Assembly (NCBI GenBank): GCA_949318235.1
Contig: OX439131.1
Location: forward strand, 1,602,169-1,666,168
Reading direction: 5' to 3'
Length of the DNA: 64,000 nt
Source of the DNA: Ecdyonurus torrentis
Taxonomy: Eukaryota > Arthropoda > Insecta > Ephemeroptera > Heptageniidae
Part shown: piece by piece, positions 11,516 through 24,879 of the stretch
Layout of the letters: the number at the start of each line of letters is the position of its first letter
Position numbering within the stretch: the first letter of the stretch is position 1
Translations under genes and position numbers: made by a program
Notes under the pieces: model-generated
Seen by the model: the letters and a program-made list of their open reading frames with translations, nothing else
What the model was told of the DNA's origin: nothing
Database searches by the model: none

Positions 11516-12108
11516 TGAACAGTAGATATTTGTTCTGTGAGTGTATGTCCAGTTGATAAGGTGCTAATAATGATAGCTAAGAGAGGATGTGGTCATCATA
11601 TTATACAGAGAGTATACGTATTACAGTATTATAACTATCATGAGGTGCTCACACGTCCTGTGTACATATGTTGTACAGTAGATATTTGTTCTGTGAGTGT
11701 ATGTCCAGTTGATAAGGTGCTAATAATGATAGCTAAAAGAGGATGTGGTCATCATATTATACAGAGAGTATACGTATTTCAGTATTATAACTATCATGAG
11801 GTGCTCACATGTCCTGTGTACATATGTTGTACAGTAGATATTTGTTCTGTGAGTGTATGTCCAGTTGATAAGGTGCTAATAATGATAGGTACGAGAGGAT
11901 GTGGTCATCATATTATACAGAGAGTATACGTATTACAGTATTATCATGAGGTGCTCACATGTCCTATGTACATACATACGTTGTACAGTAGGTATTTGTT
12001 CTGTGGGTGTATGTCCAGTTGATAAGGTGCTAATAATGATAGCTAAGAGAGGATGTGGTCATCATACAGAGAGTATACGTATTACAGTATTATCATGAGG
12101 TGCTCCAC
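11516..12108 (+). repeat. Tandem repeat, about four units of 156 bp, open in one frame
   Basis: TTCTGTGAGTGTATGTCCAG-type starts lie at about 11532, 11688, 11844 and 11998. Because 156 is 52 codons, the first three units read as one frame (11537-12022), repeating SVCPVDKVLIM and KRGCGHHIIQRVYV. Small deletions in units 3 and 4 break the pattern. A weak relative (CAGTGTATGTCCAATAAGAT) lies near 62910. No protein family is recognised; non-coding satellite is the likelier reading. Confidence 0.8.
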
Positions 12109-12592
12109 GCGCTATTTCTTTGTATACATATAAACAAAACCTGCTTCCCCATTTGTAATTACAAACCCCACCACAGTGTATAGTTGAGTGTGTGGAGCCA
12201 CACTATAAGACTAAACTACATACCTCCAGGCCACTCTACTTGCCTTGGAACTTTTATATATAATTATATCATATTAACACAGCAACCATCAGTTAACATA
12301 TGAAATATAAAAAAAGGTTGAACGATGTGGATTTCCTTGTACTATTTATGACAATTTATTTTTATTTTTTATATAAAGCGGAAAATATAATTTTACTTTG
12401 TTAACGAAACTACTGCTGCGGATAATTTTTAATCAAACGTTAATTAACGAGGCTAACGACAAAACACACACAAAAAAAGTTGAAGTTATTATAACCTTTA
12501 TCTAGGGCCAACTTCCGGTTACCTGTTAAACTCAGGTAAGGCCCCACCTTCTACATCTTTAATAATAAATGCAGGCTTAGGTCAATGGAGCT

Positions 12593-12760
12593 TATCAGTA
12601 TAGCGCGCGGGGTCACCTAATTTAACATTACGCTTATGGGGAAAAACTTTTTTTTTTTTTTTTTTTACAGCACCGATTTCGGAGATATTTAAATGAAGAC
12701 TATAGATACGTAAACATACTTTTACGTGTTTTAAGACATAGGAAAAAAAAAAATAATAAA
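12593..12760 (+). mobile_element. Family H copy, right end missing
   Basis: Has CAATGGAGCTTATCAGTATA, ACGCTTATGGGG, a T20 tract, CACCGATTTCGGAGATATTT and ACTTTTACGTGTTTTAAGAC in the same order as 2829-3068. It trails into an A-rich simple repeat. Confidence 0.6.
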
Positions 12761-12824
12761 ATAAAATAAAAAATAATAAAAAAATAAGGAACCTCTACAG
12801 TTCTATTGATGAGAAAGACCAATT

Positions 12825-12885
12825 TAAATCCTGTAAATTCCAGTATAAGGTAAATATTAACTTGGTACAGGGTGTTGTTCTCGAT
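12825..12885. repeat. Family K fragment
   Basis: AATCCTGTAAATTCCAGTAT and AGGTAAATATTAACTTGG match the left end of the 9308 copy. Confidence 0.45.
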
Positions 12886-13025
12886 ATTTTTATAATATTC
12901 AATGCCTCGATATACATTTTTGTTTTGTCCTAAATTGGGTTTTTGTTACAACATTTCTGTGTCAAAATCTTCCCTGGACTTGCATCTCTCACACACCGAA
13001 TTATTGGCTTGCTTCCTTTTTATCA

Positions 13026-13082
13026 TCTCTCTCTCTCTCTCTCATATACAGTATATATATATATTATATATATATATATATA

Positions 13083-13172
<90 letters not shown>
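13026..13172 (+). repeat. (CT)9 followed by a long (AT)n microsatellite
   Basis: CT run 13026-13043, then an AT run of about 120 bases (13052-13172) with a few slips, flanked by TATACAGTATA and TACACTGTATA. Confidence 0.9.
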
Positions 13173-13175
<3 letters not shown>

Positions 13176-13554
13176 TGTATATGACTGACACACAGATAGA
13201 ACTTCTTTTTTTTTTTTTGTTAAGGGTGCAGACGAGATCAATGCCGACGCGACAAGGCGACGCAAATATAACGAGAGAGAGAGAGAGAGTTGATATTTTA
13301 TTTGATATTGCTAAAAAGGTGAAGCTAGTATAATAATGTTGCAATACAAAATGTCAAATACAAAGAAAACGACTTTTCTATCTCTCACTGTATTGCTTGT
13401 TCTAATATAATAGAATGTAATATTATAATTTATATATAATCTTAATCCATGCTTACTGCGTATTTACATTTTTTATTAAATATTAATTTATGTAAAAAAA
13501 AACAAACACACAAGATAACGATGTGATAAAGAGTGTTCAATCATGACATGTTTG

Positions 13555-13589
<35 letters not shown>

Positions 13590-13659
13590 AGCAGGGTTTG
13601 TAATAGCAGATTAAACGTTGGCTTGGAGTTAAAAAATAAAATTATTGAGATGAAGCACG

Positions 13660-14195
<536 letters not shown>

Positions 14196-14589
14196 GCAAG
14201 AGCAAAGACAAAATATTTTAGTTTTCCAAGCGACACTTTAAAGTTTGTGAAGTAAGGTCAGGGTGTGAACGTCTCATTATCATAATAATAATAATAAAAA
14301 TAAATTGAAGTTACTTGCACAAAATTATATAAAACAACTTGATGAGATGTGTATTTTGTCTTCGTCTTGAAGATAACACTTTAATCTTATATCTCATCAT
14401 GATTAGTAATCATTTTTAATTGTTGGTATTGATTCTAGTGTTGTGCACCACGCGGCACTTTAACGGGAGCAACAATACTGCCATGGTACGAGCATCAGTC
14501 ACCTCATTGTCACTTCTGAATTCTTCTTGTTCTGAATGGCAAATCGTGTACAGTTGTTGCTTATCTAAATCTAGTAATAAGGATATTGC

Positions 14590-15055
14590 GGTTACAATTT
14601 TATCCTGATTACAATCCGATACACAAAGTTCGGATAACCCCCCCTCAATATTTAACAAAATGTCATTTTCCAGGGTGGGATGCTACAAAAATAAGCTCGG
14701 ATCAAGTTTGTATTTACCCACATGGAAAAAATTATCTAAAGAGTTACTATTTAGACTTTTTTCATAGTAAATTCTTTAGATACAAACTAAACTTTTTAGA
14801 ATCTAAAGAGTTAACTATTTACCGCTAAAGAATTTACGTTTGTATACTAACGAGTTACTTTTTAAACTTTTTGCAAGAGAGTTATTGTTTAGTACTAAAG
14901 AGTTATTGATATGTATCTGAATAATTTATTAAATTTATGCTTTCCGTGCACAGTCCCGGATTTTTTGATCCGGATCTAAAATCGGATAAAAATAAACCAG
15001 GTATAAAAATCTGGATACAATATCGGATAACGGATTTTTTTATTACTTTTTTTTT
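14590..15055. mobile_element. Family M element with repeated TCCGGAT-type words
   Basis: Contains ATCCTGATTACAATCCGATA at the left, and GGATTTTTTGATCCGGATCT, AAAATCGGATAAAAA and ATATCGGATAACGGATTTTT at the right. An inner block (14719-14950) repeats CTAAAGAGTTA several times and has its own GGAAAAAATTATC and GCTTTCCGTGCAC ends, so a second element may be nested. Confidence 0.5.
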
Positions 15056-15604
15056 TGACAGAACTAATTATATTTGATTCTAATAGATATTATTGGCGTA
15101 ACGCACTGGCTAAGCGTACACGATGCGAGAAAAATGCGCACTTCTATTAATTACTTATTGTTTAGCATTGCGGAACAATGATCCTGCACTAAATACTCTT
15201 TTACGTGTTTTCAGCTAATAAAAAAACACACCAAATTATAATAATTATTATTTCTCCAGTAACACCCATTGCCAATGGCTATTTTACAAAACACGACGGC
15301 GATACTTTTGCAAATTGTTATAACATATACTTATAGAAGTATAGGGAAACAACAATGTTACAAAAAGATAGAAAACTTGAAAGAAAATTGAGCTAACCTG
15401 ATACGTATTTAAATTTCATCTATACGTGTACATTACTATTGTGACTAATAACAACAATAATAATAAAAAAAGGTGAAATTTGATAACATGTTGATAACAA
15501 ATAATTTTATTGAGTAATTAAAATGTTTTTGTAGATAACTAATAAGTCAAATGAAAAATAAAAAATATTGATTGTTATATAAGTCTTCTTAACGATATAC
15601 TAAC

Positions 15605-15621
15605 CTGAGACGTGACGAAGC

Positions 15622-15659
<38 letters not shown>

Positions 15660-15855
15660 CCTTCAATAGCATGTGTACCAAATTTCAAATCGATTTGTCT
15701 ATCGGTTATATTATAGGGACAAAATATATAGCATGGTGAGCTTAGAACGTCCTATATATTTCCCATATTAATCGGGCAATATACAAACTTATGCTGAAAA
15801 TTTAAAGAAGAAGAAGAAGGAAAAAAAAAAAAAAAAGTTCCCTCAAGTCTAAGGT
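15605..15855. mobile_element. Family I fold-back element with internal T-tract
   Basis: The left end (GAGACGTGACGAAGCG, T32, then AATAGCATGTGTACCAAATT and CAAATCGATTTGTCTATCGG) and the right end (CTTATGCTGAAAATTTAAAG, A17, AAGTTCCCTCAAGTCT) are the two arms also seen at 40796-41107. The poly-T and poly-A lie at mirrored positions in the arms. Confidence 0.65.
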
Positions 15856-18112
15856 AATTCTTCAAACCAATAATAAGAAAAATATTTTATAGATTTGTGT
15901 ATTTTAATATTTTGCACATTTTATTTTAAAATATATAATTAAACTTATAATTTGTTATGTATTACATTAATTATATATATTTAATAATTAACGTTTTGTG
16001 ACGCAAAGAAAAGACTGCAAAGTTGTATTATTTTGTACATGCTGCACAGCAAAGTTACTTTGCACCACTGCAATATATGTCACTATATTTAACAACATAG
16101 TGCAGCGGTAGACAACAATATTATGTTATTCAAGTGAATAGTTATGTTGTACAGCACAATTGGTCACATTTATTTCATTTTTATTATGATTTATTTCAAT
16201 TTTATTTAATTATTATATTTAATTAATATAGCAAGCGACATTAAATGATTTGAGTTATAGGTAATAAAATGTGATGAAAATTTATGTCTAGCAAAAATAA
16301 TTTTACTGCATTTAATGAGTTTTGTTAATTGTATTTAAAATAATGCTTTATGAATTAAACAATATGAAAAATACAATAAAGAAAAACAATAAAAACGTTA
16401 ACGAAGTGAAGACACATATATTAATATTAAAGCGTGTGGGAACTAAAGTCTTGATGCACCGTGCATAATTTTATTTCTACGTCTACAGTATTAAAATAAT
16501 TAATTATTTCAGCTGTATTTATGTTGCAGACAGGAAATCGTAAAAATATTAATAATAAAAAAAAAATGCATAAAATATTTTTTTCATTTTCAACACAATT
16601 TTGACATCAAAGAGTAAAAAGCGACTTTTTTAATGCTCAATTATCTACATTTGTTTTCAGTTAAATTAATAAGTTAAATACTCGACGTTTTTGGGAAAGA
16701 AAAAAGAAGAAGGAGAGAGAGAGAGAGAGAGAGAGGAAAAAAATGCAATATAAATATATTATACTATAAACAAAATTCAACTGTTATTTTTTCGTTTCGT
16801 ATTTATATTATGCAATGTGAGGAGAGGATGGACTGACAAATGAGTTTTCTCTACTTGCACTGAGGAGAGGGGGGGGGGGGGATGATAGGGGGAACTGGTG
16901 GTTGGGTGTGTGTGCTGGAAAAAAAACACTGTGGTCCACATGTGCAAATAAATAAATATAAAACCCGTTGCAGTTGCAGTAAAAATAAACTGACATATAT
17001 TTTTAGATGCACTATAATTAGAGGTGAAAAATCAGCCTAATAAGTTATGATTTGATTTGATTACGAGTCGACTTTGATATTTCCCTTATAGAGAGATGTT
17101 TTACATGAGCTAAGTTGCAAATCATGTAGTACAGTATGATGGCGTAATGATATGACGTCACTAGGGACTTCTTTACCTCATATACATCACAAGTTATTAA
17201 TTAATATTAATTAATTAGTACGTTATATATTTAGTTTATTTAATATTCATCAACCAACCCTCTTTTAATGAAATAGCTTCTGCGTGTTTCGATGGCGTCT
17301 TATACATCTTACAATCTTGCCGGATTACATCTTATAAAATAACGTTTATAATATATTATACCATTAAACTACATTAAGTAGTAAGTACTATTGATAGATA
17401 CACTTTAAAGAGCAAATAGAAAAATTATAAGATTTTTTTTTATCACAGAGATAGTTATATGGTAATTTAAATTAATTATTCCCAACAGAAATTGAATTTT
17501 CAAATACTGTATCAGATTTCTCTCAGTGATTTTTCTTCTTATTTTTTATAAATAATATTTCAAATTTGATAATATATTGATTATAACAAGCATAATCAAG
17601 TTTTTATTTTTTAAAACTACACTCGGTGATGGCGAGTTAAACTATTTCTAAGGGTCAATCTTTGTCCTGGAAAAAACAAATAATATTAATAAAAAAAACG
17701 GACTTTTTTTTATTACTATTTTTTCATTATTATTTGGTTGAAAAACTGTTTGTTTTTTTAACTTTCTGTTATTATAGACATTTTCATGCTTCAACAATTG
17801 ATAATATAGATATTTTTAAGCTCTATCGATTAATATTTGTTTTTATATTTAACAGCATCCATCCGGTTTTGAGAAAATTAATTTGAGTTATTTTACCTAT
17901 ATCGTTTTTTAAATTGAGCAAAATAAAAACGGTTAAAAATTAATTATAAGAAATGTGTAGGAATAACAAAGCAATGATAAGGGCATTTGAACTTGTATTT
18001 TGTAAAAATTAGATGAAGTCAAAAATAATTATCATAATAATATTCCCACAGTGCAAACTCAATGCTTGAGGTCATATTTATATTCATGAAATTATAACTA
18101 AAGCCAGTGTAC
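15856..18112. other. No gene seen
   Basis: Very AT-rich; (GA)n at 16712-16733, G12 near 16869, and a TGACGTCA site at 17153-17160. Confidence 0.5.
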
Positions 18113-18243
18113 TGTACACATGATTGTAATAAGAAATTTTACCGTTCAAATTTAGCGCCAATATTTTTCTGATAAGAATAACGTTACAAATTTCATGCAA
18201 AATTTTGACTGATAAAACATATTATCACAATCAAGTGTACATT
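18113..18243. mobile_element. Family O palindromic MITE
   Basis: TGTACACATGATTGTAATAA and TTATCACAATCAAGTGTACA form inverted ends. The centre has TTTTTCTGATAAGAATAACG and GCGCCAATA. Confidence 0.6.
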
Positions 18244-18394
18244 CGACCTCATATTATGCTTTGTATCATTCCTGCCAGTTTATATATGTCTATCTTTTTT
18301 TCTACTACTGAAGATTGTAAGTAAGCCGATTATATTACTCGCATTAGCGAAACCTAAGAATTATGGATGTGATGGTGAAAATGAGGCGCTGCGT

Positions 18395-18433
<39 letters not shown>

Positions 18434-19239
18434 AGCGATATTTACGATAAGCTAACTCTAAATATGTTAAAATTGGTTGAGGTTGGTAAGAGGCACCATT
18501 CCAAATTTTGAGCTACAAATTTGCTCCCCATAAGACCTCATGTTAATTTTAATATTTTCTCTCTCTCTCTCTCTCTTATATCTGATGATGGCCACGGGTT
18601 CTGATACTTTTTATCATAGGTACCATGACGTCGAAAAGTTCTGGTACGAGCCTTCTTACAATGACAAACATCTCTGTGGGGAAGAAGAAGAAAATATAAT
18701 ATTATATCCGTAACGTTTTGAATTGTGAACAAATTAATAAACCACTAACACTAACGTTACTCCCTCCAGCCTTGTTTTCTAAAGATGATTTTTACTTCTT
18801 CTTTTTTTTTTATTCGCTTACTTACCTACTACGTACGTACTATTTATCATGCGTTGTGTTCATATTTTGAAAAAGAATAAAATCTTTATATTTTATGATG
18901 AAGTTCTCAAAATAAAGAAAGAAGAAGAACAAGAGAGAGCAGAGAAGTAAAAACTATAAAGGCTAACATTATTTGCAAGCAGCGAGTAGCAAGATGATTT
19001 AGGACAGACGAGCCTATTGATTCATTGATCAATCGTGATCTTATCAAGGTTACCCCCCTCCCTCCTACCAAACAATGATTTAACTCTGCAATCTAAACTT
19101 AGCAACGCTTTTAACAGAGAGAAAGAGGAAAAAAAAAAAAAAAAAAAAAAAAAAAACGTGCAGACATAAAAATTGTAAAGTTTGAGTTGAAAAGTGTGAA
19201 AAATAATTATAATAAAAAAAAGTGCAATGTGATTGTTGA
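18244..19239. other. No gene seen; T34 and A28 tracts
   Basis: T-tract 18398-18431 preceded by GGCGCTGCGTAG, reminiscent of the family I left arm. (CT)n at 18559-18576; A-tract about 19129-19156. Confidence 0.45.
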
Positions 19240-19580
19240 TGTCCCCCAGTGGGTAAGCCACCCACCACCCACACCGCCCTCTCTTTCTCTCTGCCTCACT
19301 GAGTGATGCCTTTTCTTCTCTCTCTCTCTTCCTCCCCTGCTCCGCTCCTCACAGACCAGCATCCTCCCCCTACCTCCCCTCACATCTCCACGTTCCGCGC
19401 TCGTTCAACCAAAACCAAGCAAGCTGGGCTGGCTGGCTGGCGGTGGGCGAGCGAGCTTCGAGCTTGCTTCTGCTATGCTGTGCTGTGTGCTCGCTTGCTC
19501 ACTCGCGAGCACCGCTCATAAACCCGCCGCGCCGCCACCGCGCCGCACCGCCGCACTCTGAGCCGCAATATCGCGCCAAA
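19240..19580. promoter_or_regulatory. GC-rich, CpG-containing patch, candidate promoter
   Basis: The only stretch of some 300 bases in which C and G dominate, including GGCTGGCTGGCTGGCGGTGG, GCGAGCGAGC and CCCGCCGCGCCGCCACCGCG. The 5' side is pyrimidine-rich. A 72-codon frame from 19303 (+) is open, but its composition (low-complexity S/P/R) does not look like a folded protein. It could be a promoter or 5' leader, possibly a distal FEM1 leader 5.6 kb upstream of the exon. Strand unknown. Confidence 0.4.
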
Positions 19581-20267
19581 TACTAACTAAATACTTTCAC
19601 ACAAAAACCATTTTACTTCCATTTAGAACAATAATTAAATTTAAGTCATATCACATTTATTTTCAAGGTTCACGAAAAGTTTTTTAAAAGAAAAAATTGA
19701 TAAAAACGAGAGATTTGCATCATCGTAATTAGAGAAAGTTAAAAATAAATATTTTGTGTACTCGATTCACAGTTGAGCACTTCACGTAGTTTTTATGGTT
19801 GCCATTGAACCGTTCAAATCACCAATATAGGTGTGAACACCAAGCAGCCCAGAACATCGCAACTTTTTTTTTTTCTCTACCACGCACCTTGCATTTGTAA
19901 TTTGTAAACAAACAAAGAGGTCGAGAAAATATTACAAATACATAAATTATGAAATATACACTCCTGGCATATAAATCAATTTTAACATAAATTTTGTTTT
20001 ATTATAAATAAATTAGTAATTATAATTAAATCTGCAACAAAAAGTTTGATAATATGTTATCTTATTTTGAAAGTTATAAATATTAATTATTAAAAGTAAA
20101 TTTTATAATATTTCTATGTATGAATATAATTAACGTCAATCCTACGCTACATTTAGGGAGAGAGGAGAAAGAAAAAAGGCTTTGAATCCAATCAAAGTAA
20201 TTAAGTTGAAGTTGCTAAATAGGGAAGCCTAATAAAATGGTTTTAGAGACGATATCACATCACATGT
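19581..20267. other. No gene seen
   Basis: AT-rich flank between the GC-rich patch and the 8-bp-TSD transposon. Confidence 0.5.
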
Positions 20268-20275
20268 TTAGGAAC

Positions 20276-20786
20276 CATGATATAAGAAGAGATGGTAGTT
20301 GCACTCCTATGCTGCGTTTGTAGGGGGCGCTGAAATAAAATTTCGTCGTAGTTGCTCTTTCTCGCCTGCTCTTCGCGCGCTTCCCATTTCGATCACATTT
20401 TAAAATTTAACATGGGAAATTTTCGTTTTTATTTTTTCTATTTTTTCGTAATGAATTGTTAACATTTATTTTTTCAGAACTTAAAACTAATACGTTTCCG
20501 GTTATTTTGCATATAATTTTATTGTAAAATTCACATAATTAACAAAGTTAACTAAAATGCATATGAAAAAATTGCGAAAATTTTGCTGATTAATTTGGTG
20601 CAATTTTTATTGTTAATACTTCACGCGTTCAGAAGTTATGACGGATTTAGTGATTTTTCCCTATGCTTATGCATTGGCACTTGATCGATTTGGGAAGGCG
20701 GGAAACTCGCTTGCAGCGCTGCCGCGACGTAATTTTATTTCGAATCCGAGCATAGGAGTGCAACTACCATCTCTCCTTATATCATG
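20276..20786. mobile_element. Non-autonomous DNA transposon (511 bp) with 8-bp target duplication, hAT- or P-like
   Basis: TTAGGAAC occurs directly on both sides (20268-20275 and 20787-20794). The left end CATGATATAAGAAGAGATGG is matched in reverse by CCATCTCTCCTTATATCATG at the right, and the inversion continues through GTAGTTGCACTCCTATGCT. An 8-bp duplication and CA-starting termini are known for hAT and P superfamilies. There is no transposase inside. The GC-rich inner ends (GGGGGCGCTG and GCAGCGCTGCCGCGACG) are unusual here. Confidence 0.75.
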
Positions 20787-20794
20787 TTAGGAAC

Positions 20795-21780
20795 CCTCTT
20801 TCAGTGGTGCGCCTTACATGCATCCCTTGGCTGGAGGGGGAGGGGAGGGGGTGCCATGGTTTTGAGGATTGTTGTGGACATGAAGAGAGGAGGAGGGGAG
20901 TTAAGAATGTGTGTTGCTGCTGCTGCTATAGCAAAGCCATTATCATACTTAAGCCCTCACTATATACAATAATAATAATATAAATTATATAAACAGTTTT
21001 TTAGCATTTAATTTTATTGTAAATCAATTGTTAATTTTATCTTATTAAAAAAAAAAAAAACTTATAACGGAAATTATAAATCATTTTAATTAACAGTAAA
21101 ATCAGGGTGTTGCATTTAGACACACGGTATACCAATGAGGAAGAATGCTATAGATATGTATAGTACATAAATAAAAAAAAAAAAAAAAGCGAGTGAAATT
21201 TATTACGATTTTGTTCATAAGATTCTTCTATAACAAAGTTTGTTGAAAAAAAAAAATCGGGTATTTACGTAAAATTGAAGATTCCTTTTGTTTATTGTTT
21301 TGTTTCATAGTGATTACAATCTGTTAAATTGTTTTTATTGTTATAGAAATAAATAACAATTATTTGAGCTTCACTGCTGCAAAGAGACTTCAGTTGTTTA
21401 CATTACGGTGTGTGTAATTATGTTAACTTACCCCTGCCGAAGGATGTCTAGCGGGTGATGGATACATTTCTTACGTAACGCAGTTGTAGTTCTCCAATAA
21501 TCAACTAATCAACTTCCGGTATACATTGAATTATCTATTTGTCATGTTTACATTTATTATTGAACTGTCTATATATAATAAGAACAAAAGTATATGTGAT
21601 CAGTCATACATGATACACTGAGCTTAAAGATGTTAGATTATATTTTGGTTAAACCAACACGTCTCACTATAACATTCACAGATTTCACACAAACCCAGCG
21701 TCCGACTCCACTCGCGTCTCGCCTCGCACTAAAACTAAATGAAAAACTGAATCAAAAGCGCGCGCCGGTTGCCTATATGC

Positions 21781-21812
<32 letters not shown>

Positions 21813-22512
21813 ATACACACAACGAGAGAGAGAGGTGACAAAAACAAAACACTCTTAGCCGCTAAATAATAATAATATTATATCCACATTCAAGTAAATT
21901 TTTTAACACAAGATTCCTTGATAAATTTTTATATAATATATTTACTAATTTGAAAATATTTCTTATTAATATCCTACATAAAAAAAATTAAGAAAAAAAA
22001 AGTTTTTTTTTTTTCTTCTTTTTATTTTTTTATTTTTATTTTTTTACACTTTTGCAGCAAAAGTCTTAACAACGCGCACAATCCATTTTTGTGAGCAAAG
22101 CAGGCAAGGCAGGCTAGCAGGCAAGGCAGGGAGCGACACACACACACACACAACACAGAATGGTTTGCTTGTAATGGCGTATATCCCACGTGGTGCAACT
22201 CCAAGAAACGTCATGTATTCCTCAACCAATCGTTGAATACAATTTACTTTAGCCCCGCCTTGGTACAATCAAATTTGACAAGTTCTTATCATACTCCACG
22301 TGGAGTATAATTTTTGTATATTACACTCAGAGACATCTCTCTTGTACTTCACTAACTATATAACCTCTCGAAATAATCAAGTTCAAGAAACTAATTACCG
22401 TATTAAAAATTGTAATTATTTTTTTCTCTCTCTCTCTCTCTTTGGTTTTACTTTTACGTATGATAATGATAAGTGTATAATACGTTACTTTTGTTGCTTG
22501 CTATCGTTCAAG
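20795..22512. other. No recognised gene
   Basis: Includes a GC-richer start (GGAGGGGGAGGGGAGGGGGT near 20834), (CT)n at 21781-21812, and A/T tracts near 21047, 21173 and 22000. Confidence 0.45.
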
Positions 22513-22632
22513 TCTCCTCGGCGCTCCTCGGCCTGGCTGCAGGCGCTGCAAAAGTTGCATAACCTCAAGGGGCACGATACGCGATATCGCAGCGCAGAGG
22601 TTGCTCTACTCGATTTAATTGAGAAAATATAA
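22513..22632 (+). other. Coding-like segment, possible terminal exon of an unknown gene
   Basis: From about 22513 the + strand reads SPRRSSAWLQALQKLHNLKG and on to LLDLIEKI, then TAA at 22630-22632. Codons here are GC-rich (CTG, GCC, CGC, AAG), unlike the AT-rich flanks, and a pyrimidine-rich CTTTTGTTGCTTGCTATCGTTCAAG precedes it in two stretches as a possible acceptor. Upstream the same frame stays open to an ATG at 22300, but that part reads like translated AT-rich DNA with a CT repeat. No family is recognised. It lies 2.5 kb before the FEM1-like exon on the same strand. Confidence 0.35.
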
Positions 22633-24309
22633 CACTTTTAAAGCTTTGGAAAAAGAAAAGGAAAAAAAAAAAAAAAAAAAAAAAAATAGAAGAAGAAAAC
22701 TTGAATAAAAATTAGTTTGAAGTTAATCGATTAATTGGTTTAGTTATAAGGAGAAAAATATCTCTCTCTCTCTCTCTTTTCTTTTTTTTTTTAATTTAAA
22801 AAAAAATCATAATCAATATTAACGTTACGTGTCTTCTTTTGTGTTGCAACGTGTAAATGTAATTATATTTTGCATTTCAATTTTTACAGTTTATATTCAT
22901 ATAGTAATTAATTAATTAATTAATAGAGATGGCAGATGGCATTTTCGAAACAAAAATATGTGAATAGTTAATACTTAACTTTGAAAAAAAACTACATATA
23001 TTTTAATTGTATTTTATTGAAGAAAAAAATTAAACAATCATTTAAAACTGAAAAATAAATATACAGTTATATTATTACAATTATTTGAATAATAATAAAA
23101 TGTAAAATAATAATAATAAAATAAATCGTATATATTTATTTGTATGTTCCATTGTCCATAGTTTCAAGACTTTCCTGGACAAACTTAACCGAACACACGC
23201 GTGTACTGTCTCTATAATATAGTTCAGTTGGGTCCTCTGTTTTAATCGCAGATACGAACAAACTGCAATAATAAATAATAAAAAAAAAATTACAAATAAG
23301 AAGGAATTTTAAATTCTAATTATTCTAAATCAAGGCCAGAGAACAAATTAAATACCTTTTATTATTATTACCTGATCTTTTTGCGCAAAGTCAAAAACTT
23401 TTATTTTATATAATAATAATATGAAGTTTTCAATGTAAAGTAAAATCTGCAGTCGAAATATAATAAATTTGCGTGTTATAAGTGCGCTTGAAAAAACTCT
23501 TGAGATCGCTTACCATTTTTATAATGTTAGTATAAAGTATATGACTTTTTTTACCATATATTATAATTATAAATATTATGTATATTTTATACTACGTACG
23601 CTTTTACTTATTGATGCAGATGATTGCAGAATACAATAACAAATTATCGTGTTTCGTGAGCATACTATACGTTTATTTTATGTATATATCTATTTTAGTC
23701 TATTTTACATTCAAGATATATTATTAATTAAATTCATTAAATTATCTGTTACTATTTGATTGAAATAATGTAGAAATGGCTCAATAGAATGTTATATAAG
23801 CTCAACTATAGCTCAAGAAAAAAAAAAAAAAAAAAAAAAGTCAACTCTTGCAATAATTGCGATATTGGTTTGATATATATAGTTTAATTTTTTATGGTAA
23901 AAAATTTGGTGTTATTCCTATGGATACCAGATACCATAATAAAACAATAATATTTTATTTATATATATTTCTCATTTTCCTGATAACTGATAAATAATAA
24001 TTAATAGCACAATGCAAAAAAGAAAGAAAAAAAAACTAAAGATTTGCACTTCGCATTTGGAAAAAAAGATTATCTCATAATACTATAATAATAAAAATCT
24101 AAAATGCAATCAGACAATAATAAAAGACATTTAAAAATTTTATTAATTTTTTTCTATAAATTAAAATAATTATTTCACTCATTCATAGTGCGAGAAATTT
24201 GGCTATTTCGATATAATCTGAGCTTATTTTATTTCTATAGAGATCGCACTTTTGATCTTTAGAAAGAATGAATTTCTATAGAGGTGTTATTTTCTGTGTG
24301 TCAAATAAG
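22633..24309. other. No gene seen
   Basis: Very AT-rich; A-tracts about 22660-22686 and 23818-23839; (CT)n at 22760-22778. Confidence 0.5.
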
Positions 24310-24487
24310 TTACGTCCAGTAAGCAAGATGTGATGCTCTGATTTTGCGCTACACCCAATGGTTTATAATTTTGTTGCATATTGTATATTGTAATGTTTTG
24401 TCTTTTTATTGTAATATTATTGGCTCAATTTATGCCCAAGGCAGCCAAGGCTCATGTAAAATAGATTATTATTATTATTATTATAAT
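24310..24487 (+). mobile_element. LINE/SINE 3' end with (ATT)n tail
   Basis: The sequence TTATGCCCAAGGCAGCCAAGG is followed by ATAGATT and six ATT repeats (24465-24485). A short unique 3' UTR ending in (ATT)n is typical of a 5'-truncated CR1/L2-like element. No coding sequence remains. Confidence 0.45.
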
Positions 24488-24689
24488 ATCACTTGATATG
24501 AGTACACAGTAATTGAGTAATTGAGATATTGGGAATGAAAAATAATTGAAGTTTTCTATTTCACGTTCAACGCATATTGCCGACCTCGCAGCGCAGCTCA
24601 AAAAAAAAAGAAGAAGAAAAAAACACGTTTCTGCAACTAGGATAGAAAAAAATTGGAGAAACAAAGTTATTCCCGCGCATCTAACCGAT

Positions 24690-24712
24690 AACCTCCATTA
24701 AATTATAAAGAA
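24690..24712 (+). mobile_element. Family H end fragment
   Basis: TAACCGATAACCTCCATTAA is the right terminus of family H, isolated from any other recognisable part. Confidence 0.3.
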
Positions 24713-24879
24713 TTGAAATCTTTAAAAAAACTATACACCTTACAAGCATCGGGGGGGAAAAAAATTCAAGATTTAAGTTACAGCAACGAAAAACCGCTAA
24801 AAAGTTTTTGTAAGTTTGTGGTGCCCTCAGACGGAATATGTAACAAACACTAGGTGAAAAATAATTTGTCCTTTTTTGT

